From Bacteroidales bacterium UBA5537 (GTDB taxonomy: Bacteria; Bacteroidota; Bacteroidia; Bacteroidales; Lentimicrobiaceae): 17,506 bases of DNA. Shown here piece by piece: positions 1 through 6,493 of this stretch. Positions within the stretch are counted from its first letter, which is position 1. Each line of letters starts with the position of its first letter. The notes below the pieces were generated by a model, which saw only the letters and a program-made list of their open reading frames with translations, ran no database searches and was not told where the DNA came from. The position numbers and the translations under genes were made by a program. Where the stretch lies: NCBI GenBank assembly GCA_002426025.1, contig DINP01000100.1, positions 1-17,506 on the forward strand, given 5' to 3'.

Positions 1-30
1 ACTTTGAGCTTTTTACTTTTTACTTAAGAA

Positions 31-2970
31 ATGTATCTGACTTTCAACTCATACTACAGCCTGCGCTACGGTACATTGCCAGTAGATCAAATTCCACCTC
101 TGGCAATGGAGGCCGGGGCTGAAGTTGCATTGCTTACCGACATCAACAACACCACTGGCACCATTGATTTTGTGAAGGCCTGCCAAAAAGCAGGTGTCCG
201 CCCGATGGCGGGGGTTGAGTTCAGGGATGGAAACCGGCTGCTTTATACCGGAATTGCCGAAAATAACCATGGTTTTAAAGAGCTGAACGATCTGCTGAGC
301 CGAAGCAACCTGCAGGGAACTCCCCTGCCCTGGCCCGCACCACCATTCAGCAATGTGCTGGTGGTTTACCCCTTAGGAAGCAGGCAGGTAAGCGAAATGG
401 CTGATAATGAGTTTGCAGGCATCACAATTTCCGATATCAACAAGCTGCTGATGTCGGACTACCGGAAATACCCGGGTAAGTACATTATCCATTCGCCCAT
501 TACCTTTACGGATGAGAAAAGCCAGGAACTGCACCGCTACCTGCGCGCCATTGATAACAACATACTGCTGAGCAGATTGATGCCCGAAATGGTAGCCGGC
601 AGCGAACGCACACTGATAAGCGTAGAAAAGCTTAAAAAGCTGTTTGAAAACTATCCGGAACTAATCAGGAATACCGAAAGGCTGACCGGCCGCTGCAGCA
701 TTGATTTTGACTACCGTATTATCAAGAACAAAAAAACCTTTACCGGCAGCAGCTATGACGACCGCCTGCTGCTCGAAAAGCTGGCCAACGATGGCCTGGT
801 TTACCGCTATGGCAAAAACAACCGCGAAGCTGCAGCCCGCGTATGCCACGAACTCGATATTATTGACCGGTTGAAGTTTGGCGCTTATTTTCTGATTAGC
901 TGGGATATAATAAGGTACTCTATGTCGCGCGGGTTTTACCATGTTGGCCGTGGCAGTGGCGCCAACAGCATAGTAGCTTACTGCCTCAGAATCACCGATG
1001 TTGACCCCATTGAGTTAAACCTTTACTTTGAGCGTTTCCTCAACCCCAAACGCAGCAGTCCCCCCGATTTTGATATTGATTATTCGTGGAAAGAGCGCGA
1101 CGATGTGCTGGATTATATCTTTAAGCGGTATGGCCGCGACCACACAGCGCTGCTGGGTGCAACATCAACTTTTAAAGGAAAATCAATACTCCGCGAGCTG
1201 GGTAAGGTTATGGGGCTGCCCAAGGCCGAACTCGACCGCCTGGTTGACGAGCCCAACAACCCCCTGAACCAGGATGATATAACCCGTCATATTACCGAAA
1301 TCGGTAAGCGTATGACTGATTTCCCCAACATACGGAGCATTCACGCGGGCGGGGTACTGATTTCGGAAGAGCCGATCACCTGCTACACGGCACTCGATCT
1401 GCCTCCAAAATCAATGCCCGTCACCCAATGGGATATGTATGTGGCCGAGGACCTCCGTTTCGAAAAACTTGACATCCTAAGCCAGCGGGGTATTGGCCAT
1501 ATCCGCGACAGCGTTGACATCATAAAAGCCAACCATGGCATCAGCATTGATATACACCAGGTGGAAAAATTCAAGCAGGACCCGAAAGTAAAACAGCAAC
1601 TCCGCGATGGCGAAACCAATGGCTGCTTCTACATTGAAAGCCCTGCCATGCGTGGCCTGCTGAAGAAGCTCCGTTGCGACAACTACCTTAGCCTGGTGGC
1701 AGCCAGCTCAATAATACGGCCGGGGGTGGCACGTTCGGGCATGATGCGCGAATACATCAAACGCTTCCACAATCCGGATGGATTTGACTACATACACCCG
1801 GTAATGAAGGAACAATTGAGCGAAACCTACGGGGTAATGGTTTACCAGGAGGATGTGCTGAAGATATGCCACCACTTTGCGGGCCTCGACCTTGCCGATG
1901 CCGATGTATTGCGCCGTGCCATGAGTGGAAAATACCGGTCGAGGGTTGAATTTCAGAAGATTGTAGATAAGTTTTTTGAAAATTGCCGCAACAGGGGATA
2001 TTCCGAATCAGTAACCAACGAAGTGTGGCGGCAGATAGAGTCGTTTGCCGGTTACTCGTTTTCAAAAGCACATTCGGCCTCTTTCGCGGTAGAAAGTTAC
2101 CAGAGCCTCTACCTTAAATCTTACTTCCCGGTAGAATTTATGGTAGCAGTAATCAACAACTTTGGCGGGTTTTACCAAAGCTGGGTTTATTTTAATGAGG
2201 CAAGGCGCTGCGGGGCCGAAATAGAATTACCATGTATCAACAGCGGAAGCTACCTCAATACCCTTTCGGGAAACACTATCTACATTGGGTTTGTACACAT
2301 ATCGGGCCTCGAAAGCCAGCTCGCCTACGCCCTGCTCTCTGAACGCGAACAAAATGGAATCTTTAACGACCTCTACGATTTTTTGGAAAGGGTGCATCCG
2401 GCTATGGAGCAACTGATTATCCTGATAAGGACCGGGGCGCTGAGGTTTACCGGGCTTGGGAAGCAACAGCTGCTATGGGAAGCCCACATGCTTTCAGGCA
2501 AGAAACAGCCCGAGCCCGCCATTTCATTATTCAGACAACCGGTGCGGCAATTCAGCCTGCCGGCCTTGGTACACAGCCCGCTCGAAGATGCCTACGACGA
2601 AATTGAACTACTTGATTTTCCGGTTAGTATGACCTATTTCGACATGCTAAAAACCAGCTTCAGGGGCGATATAATAGCAAAAGATTTAAGCGGTTCAATA
2701 GGCCGAACAGTAAAAATGGCTGGCGTGTTGGTTACTATAAAGTATGTACGGACAATAAAAAATGAGATTATGCACTTCGCCACCTTCTTCGACAGTAGCG
2801 GAGAGTTTTTCGATACGGTGCATTTTCCCGATATTGCCAAAGCATTCCCGTTCAGAGGCAGAGGAGTTTACCTGCTGCTTGGCAAAGTGGTGGAAGAATT
2901 TGGATTTCCTTCGATAGAGATATCAAAAATGGCGAAACTGCCTTTTGAAAGCGATCCGAGGTATATATAA
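31..2970 (+). CDS. dnaE: DNA polymerase III alpha subunit-type (DnaE-like) polymerase, short form
   Basis: C-family DNA polymerase of 979 aa, shorter than a replicative DnaE (about 1,160 aa). Seen: N-terminal PHP domain (about 1-220); palm with VGRGSGANS (305-313) and the DFDID catalytic motif (346-350); the third catalytic Asp in KLDIL (D481); HAGGVLIS (438-445); the finger/helix-hairpin-helix region FAGYSFSKAHSASFAVESYQ (672-691) and about 750-810; a C-terminal OB-fold-like segment (about 890-970). The C-terminal tau-binding region of replicative DnaE appears to be missing. The PHP metal ligands are replaced: the usual HxH near the N terminus reads T-F-N, and TDH reads TDI, so PHP activity is unlikely. 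Many Bacteroidota carry a second DnaE of this size, often in SOS/translesion cassettes; a translesion or repair role is therefore inferred, not shown. The upstream neighbour lies outside the window. Base composition is richer in G+C than the genes to its right. Confidence 0.93.
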   Translation: MYLTFNSYYSLRYGTLPVDQIPPLAMEAGAEVALLTDINNTTGTIDFVKACQKAGVRPMAGVEFRDGNRLLYTGIAENNHGFKELNDLLSRSNLQGTPLPWPAPPFSNVLVVYPLGSRQVSEMADNEFAGITISDINKLLMSDYRKYPGKYIIHSPITFTDEKSQELHRYLRAIDNNILLSRLMPEMVAGSERTLISVEKLKKLFENYPELIRNTERLTGRCSIDFDYRIIKNKKTFTGSSYDDRLLLEKLANDGLVYRYGKNNREAAARVCHELDIIDRLKFGAYFLISWDIIRYSMSRGFYHVGRGSGANSIVAYCLRITDVDPIELNLYFERFLNPKRSSPPDFDIDYSWKERDDVLDYIFKRYGRDHTALLGATSTFKGKSILRELGKVMGLPKAELDRLVDEPNNPLNQDDITRHITEIGKRMTDFPNIRSIHAGGVLISEEPITCYTALDLPPKSMPVTQWDMYVAEDLRFEKLDILSQRGIGHIRDSVDIIKANHGISIDIHQVEKFKQDPKVKQQLRDGETNGCFYIESPAMRGLLKKLRCDNYLSLVAASSIIRPGVARSGMMREYIKRFHNPDGFDYIHPVMKEQLSETYGVMVYQEDVLKICHHFAGLDLADADVLRRAMSGKYRSRVEFQKIVDKFFENCRNRGYSESVTNEVWRQIESFAGYSFSKAHSASFAVESYQSLYLKSYFPVEFMVAVINNFGGFYQSWVYFNEARRCGAEIELPCINSGSYLNTLSGNTIYIGFVHISGLESQLAYALLSEREQNGIFNDLYDFLERVHPAMEQLIILIRTGALRFTGLGKQQLLWEAHMLSGKKQPEPAISLFRQPVRQFSLPALVHSPLEDAYDEIELLDFPVSMTYFDMLKTSFRGDIIAKDLSGSIGRTVKMAGVLVTIKYVRTIKNEIMHFATFFDSSGEFFDTVHFPDIAKAFPFRGRGVYLLLGKVVEEFGFPSIEISKMAKLPFESDPRYI

Positions 2971-2978
2971 AGGGGCGA

Positions 2979-5939
2979 CTAAATGTGCTTTGAAATAACT
3001 TCGAGCAGTATTTCCTTTCGAATAGGCTTGGCAATATAATCATCGCAACCAGCAGCGGCACTTCGTTCTCGCTCACCTATCATGGCAAAGGCGGTCTGCG
3101 CGATTACCGGCAAATTGGGTCTTATCTTCTTTATCTGCCTTGTGGCAGAATATCCATCCAGGACAGGAAGTTCTATATCCATCAGAACCAGGTTAATTTC
3201 AGGATTTGTCCGGCACAATTCAACAGCCTTTTCACCATCTTCAGCGCGTATAACTTTACCGTTAACTTTTCCAAGCAACGAACTGATATAGAAAAAATTA
3301 GTCTCAACATCCTCAACCACAAGAATGGTCTTTCCACTCAGGTCTGTTTCAGGGGAAATAGAACTGTTTGGAACATCTTCATTTTGCAAACGATGATGAC
3401 CAATTATATATGGAATTGAAAACCAAAATGTTGACCCTTCGCCAGGATAAGAATCAAGCCATATTCTGCCACCAAGCAATTCGACCAGATTTTTTGAAAT
3501 AGTTAATCCAAGACCAGTGCCTGATAAGTTGCGCGCAGCTTCATCTTTTACCTGACCAAAACGCTCAAATATAAATTTCTGCTGATCGGCAGGAATACCG
3601 ACCCCAGAATCTCGGACATAAAACTCAATATTTTTATTTTTTATGCTGTAACCCAATTCAATAAAACCTTCATCTGTAAATTTTAAAGCATTTCCGACGA
3701 GGTTGCTGATAATCTGCCGAATTCTTACCGGATCAGTGTAAACGACAAAATCAGGATCAGAATTCCCTGGTTGTATATAAAGTGTGAGATGGTCTTTTCG
3801 CAAGCGGGTAAGTTCCCTGTTGAAAAAAACTTCAAGATCGGTGAGCAACTCATTAATATAACAGTTTGAATATATTACCTTTAGCTGCCCGGCCTCAATC
3901 TTTGAAATATCAATAATATCGTTGATCAAACGCAGCAAATTATCCCCGCTTTTTATAATCACATCGAGAAAGCGGTCTTTTTCATCAATGCTAAGTTCCA
4001 CATCCTGAAGCATTTCGGCAAAACCCAGAATGGCATTCATTGGTGTGCGGATTTCGTGCGACATATTAGAAAGAAACAGGCTTTTCAGATGGTCAGATGC
4101 CTCAGCCTTTTCTTTTGCCTTTTGAAGGGTTTCTTCAGCCTTTAGCCGATAGGCTGCTAAAGCATACATATTGATAAACCGTTGCACAATGGCAACCATC
4201 TCTTCTGTATAATCGTCTGATGCGTTGGCAAGTATAATAATTCCAGCGTATTTATTATTGATAAAAGCAGGAACACTAAGCAATCTCGAAAAGGTAAACT
4301 CACCAGGTGAGACACAGGGTATTTTAACTTTTAAGCCCGGTTTGTTAACAATAACCGGCTTTTGTTCGGTCAGCAGTTTATCTATCAGGCCGGCAGGCTC
4401 GCCCGGTTTGGGGAAGTGCCTTCGAACCCTCTTTGATCGTGCATTTTCGTCATTCTCATCACTTTCATCAAAGCAGAAAAGGTAAGAAGTTTCATCTTCG
4501 GAAGCCGGAGAGATCACCAATGAAAACTCGCTTCCGGTAAACATGCGCGAATACTGTTGAACCAGATAGGCTACCCGAGCAGGTTTGATCGCTTCACTCA
4601 GCAATTCAACCCCAATGGTTGCGATGCCCTGATTAATGGCTAACTCTTTTTTCAACTGAAGTTCAGCATTTTTACTGCTGTTGATGTCGGTAATAAGTCC
4701 TTCGAGCCTGACAAGCTTATCGTATTTGTCAAAAACACCTTTGCCTTGCTCAAGAACCCATTTTACTTTTCCATTTTTCGTAACAATCCTATACTCAATC
4801 CTGTATAACCTATGCCTTGCCACTGCCTTTTGAACTTCATTCCAAACCATGTTTCGGTCTTCTTTCAAAATCAGATCGCCATAATGCGTTTTTTTGTTGT
4901 TAATCAGTTCATTGGCAGTAAACCCGGTCAGTTTTCTGCTTCCCGGACTAGCATATTCCATTGTCCAGTTTGATTCATTCAGGCATCTGAAAGCCATTCC
5001 GGGCAAGTTGCTCATCAGATTATCAAGAATTCCCTGATATTCCAATATCTCAACTTCATTTCGCTTTCGATCAGTAATATCAATAGAATACTGAATTACG
5101 AACCAGAGTTTATCTTCGTTGTTAAAAACCGGATAGCCAAATATTTCATGAATGCGCTTTTCGCCTGATTTAGTTATGAATTCATGCTCTATCCGCGCTG
5201 GAGTAGTTGAATTTATAACCAGATTCAGCGCACAATTATAAGCGTTTCCACTACAACTCTCTGGTCTGTCCTTCATTTTGCAATGAACAGAAGAAATTGA
5301 TTCTTCGAATTGTCTGGCTGCAATATTACGGACAAGTGGTAGTTGGGAAACTGCTTCCAGAATATAGAACGGGTGCGGCAGGGAATCTATTATTTTCCTG
5401 AGAAAGGCATTTTCAAATTGACCTGATGTATCACTCTGAAATCCTTTTGTGTTCCTGGATTCTTTACCATCCGAAGGAAGACCCGCTGATTTTGAATTAG
5501 ATGATGTAACAGTAACTTTGCTGATTTCGGTAAGCTGTATAAGAAAAAAATTACCGGTTTTAATCTCAACAGGAACTACACGGAAATTATAATGTTGATC
5601 CGAAAGATTTGACTGAACAAAAATACTATTGTGGTTTATTACTTGCTTAATCAGCAATTTAAGAGAATGCTTATCATAGTCTTCACGAAAAATGAAAATA
5701 TCAAAGATGGATTTACCTGAAAGAAACTTATAATCGGTATTTAAAAGCTTACAAGCAGAATGGTTTGATATTAAAATTGTAAAACTTTCATCTGTAAGAA
5801 TAGAAGGTTGTGGTAGCACCTCGAAAGATTTAATAAACAAATCGCCCGAGACTGCATTAAAAAAATCCTGATTATCAGAATCTCCATTAAGCTGAATATG
5901 AATTCCCTCCTCATATTCCGCTTTTTTCTTCTTTCCCAT
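2979..5939 (-). CDS. Hybrid sensor histidine kinase, PAS-PAS-PAS-GAF-HisKA-HATPase-REC
   Basis: Cytoplasmic two-component phosphorelay kinase of 986 aa; no signal peptide or membrane segment is visible. Domains: a weak first PAS (about 35-140); a second PAS (about 180-295) ending in a DITDRK-type PAC motif and carrying C220, C229 and C236; a third PAS of the PAS_3 type (about 300-425, EYRIVTKNGKVKWV); GAF (about 435-600) with an acidic insert around 491-499; a coiled linker; HisKA with H-box SHEIRTP (phospho-accepting H628); HATPase_c with N-box N746/N750, G1 DSGVGIP (777-783), F-box FERFG (791-795) and G2 GTGLGL (807-812); receiver (about 870-986) with E876/D877, phospho-acceptor D921, T949 and K971. 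All catalytic residues look intact. There is no DNA-binding output domain and no adjacent response regulator, so phosphate must pass to an unlinked histidine phosphotransferase or regulator. The ligand is unknown. Its stop lies 8 nt from that of the convergent dnaE. Confidence 0.95.
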   Translation of the reverse strand: MGKKKKAEYEEGIHIQLNGDSDNQDFFNAVSGDLFIKSFEVLPQPSILTDESFTILISNHSACKLLNTDYKFLSGKSIFDIFIFREDYDKHSLKLLIKQVINHNSIFVQSNLSDQHYNFRVVPVEIKTGNFFLIQLTEISKVTVTSSNSKSAGLPSDGKESRNTKGFQSDTSGQFENAFLRKIIDSLPHPFYILEAVSQLPLVRNIAARQFEESISSVHCKMKDRPESCSGNAYNCALNLVINSTTPARIEHEFITKSGEKRIHEIFGYPVFNNEDKLWFVIQYSIDITDRKRNEVEILEYQGILDNLMSNLPGMAFRCLNESNWTMEYASPGSRKLTGFTANELINNKKTHYGDLILKEDRNMVWNEVQKAVARHRLYRIEYRIVTKNGKVKWVLEQGKGVFDKYDKLVRLEGLITDINSSKNAELQLKKELAINQGIATIGVELLSEAIKPARVAYLVQQYSRMFTGSEFSLVISPASEDETSYLFCFDESDENDENARSKRVRRHFPKPGEPAGLIDKLLTEQKPVIVNKPGLKVKIPCVSPGEFTFSRLLSVPAFINNKYAGIIILANASDDYTEEMVAIVQRFINMYALAAYRLKAEETLQKAKEKAEASDHLKSLFLSNMSHEIRTPMNAILGFAEMLQDVELSIDEKDRFLDVIIKSGDNLLRLINDIIDISKIEAGQLKVIYSNCYINELLTDLEVFFNRELTRLRKDHLTLYIQPGNSDPDFVVYTDPVRIRQIISNLVGNALKFTDEGFIELGYSIKNKNIEFYVRDSGVGIPADQQKFIFERFGQVKDEAARNLSGTGLGLTISKNLVELLGGRIWLDSYPGEGSTFWFSIPYIIGHHRLQNEDVPNSSISPETDLSGKTILVVEDVETNFFYISSLLGKVNGKVIRAEDGEKAVELCRTNPEINLVLMDIELPVLDGYSATRQIKKIRPNLPVIAQTAFAMIGERERSAAAGCDDYIAKPIRKEILLEVISKHI

Positions 5940-6204
5940 TCAGATCATTTCTTGGTTTTCCAATTGCTCTTAATTTTATACGCTGAGGATCATTTGTTAT
6001 TACATTTATTAAACAGAAAAAGCTTTTAAATGTTTGAAAAACCGGTTAGCAGTATAGCACAATACTGTTGCTTTTCAATAGAAACCATTGAATATTTCTG
6101 CCTGATTTCCAAACAAAAAATAAGAATCAATAAAATCAGCATATCCGGTCTGAAACTGAATAGAGACTGCGTTCATTATAAAAAAGAATTAAAACAGATT
6201 CTCA
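5940..6204. other. AT-rich divergent intergenic region
   Basis: About 265 bp between the start of the kinase gene (reading left) and the riboswitch promoter (reading right). No RNA gene or convincing protein gene is visible. A 65-codon open frame at 6030-6227 shows no domain-like sequence and runs into the promoter at 6205-6235, so I treat it as chance. I found no exact TAnnTTTG element on the minus strand for the kinase; its promoter is presumably here but degenerate. Confidence 0.5.
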
Positions 6205-6235
6205 TTTGCTCTTTCAAAATAACTTGATACTTTTG
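6205..6235 (+). promoter_or_regulatory. Bacteroidota-type promoter of the FMN riboswitch/TonB receptor unit
   Basis: A TTTG element (6205-6208) and an exact TAnnTTTG element (TACTTTTG, 6228-6235) are separated by 19 nt, matching the known Bacteroidota -33/-7 consensus and its spacing. Transcription should begin at about 6241, just ahead of the riboswitch P1 stem. This is the best promoter in the window. Confidence 0.8.
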
Positions 6236-6247
6236 CCGCGTAATTGA

Positions 6248-6371
6248 ATTCTTCAGGGCAGGGCGAAATTCCCGACCGGCGGTATAGTCCGCGACTCAAA
6301 CAGCAGTTTTGCTGCTTGACTGAACCGGTTAAATTCCGGTACCGACAGTAAAGTCTGGATGGAAGAAGAAT
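6248..6371 (+). ncRNA. FMN riboswitch (RFN element)
   Basis: The conserved FMN aptamer is recognisable throughout. The outer stem P1 pairs 6248-6254 with 6365-6371. It is followed by the conserved AGGGCAGGGCGAAATTCCC block (6255-6273), ACCGGCGGTATAGTCCGCGA, a variable hairpin with the CAGC/GCTG stem near 6301-6314, the P5 stem ACCGG/CCGGT (6324-6328 with 6336-6340), CCGACAGTAAAGTCTGGATG and GAAGAAGAAT. Known role: FMN binding turns off downstream expression. It lies in the leader of the TonB-dependent receptor gene, 122 nt before its start, with a terminator-like hairpin between them. Confidence 0.96.
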
Positions 6372-6385
6372 CTGTATGTTGCTAA

Positions 6386-6406
6386 AACAGCGGCTTTGCC
6401 ACTGTT
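6386..6406 (+). promoter_or_regulatory. Leader hairpin between aptamer and terminator
   Basis: AACAG-c-GGC (6386-6394) pairs with GCC-a-CTGTT (6398-6406), giving an 8-bp stem with one C/A mismatch and a three-base loop. It lies between the FMN aptamer and the terminator hairpin. It may be a spacer element of the expression platform or simply a local hairpin; its role cannot be decided from sequence alone. Confidence 0.4.
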
Positions 6407-6428
6407 AAATGCACCATGTATGATATGT

Positions 6429-6463
6429 AGCCCTGGTGAGTATATTGCCGGGGCTTTGTGTTT
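6429..6463 (+). terminator. Riboswitch-controlled intrinsic terminator (expression platform)
   Basis: AGCCCTGG (6429-6436) pairs with CCGGGGCT (6448-6455) over 8 bp including one T-G wobble, with an 11-nt loop, followed by the T-rich TTGTGTTT (6456-6463). It stands 30 nt before the receptor's ATG and after the FMN aptamer, where an attenuator would sit. The T-tract is broken by two Gs, so termination may be partial. Confidence 0.7.
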
Positions 6464-6493
6464 CCGGCTAACCTGTTAAAATAATAGATTGCT

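Noticed and set aside
1..30. Possible promoter ahead of the polymerase gene (TTTG and T-rich run)
   Set aside because: Only 30 bases are visible, no exact TAnnTTTG box is present, and the gene may belong to an operon starting outside the window.
6030..6227. 65-codon open frame before the FMN riboswitch
   Set aside because: No recognisable domain, atypical composition with many Lys, Ile and Cys, and it overlaps the consensus promoter at 6205-6235.
6409..6430. Very short ATG-initiated frames in the riboswitch leader, possible leader peptide
   Set aside because: Only four codons long before a stop, in AT-rich leader sequence, with no Shine-Dalgarno; the riboswitch explains the leader.
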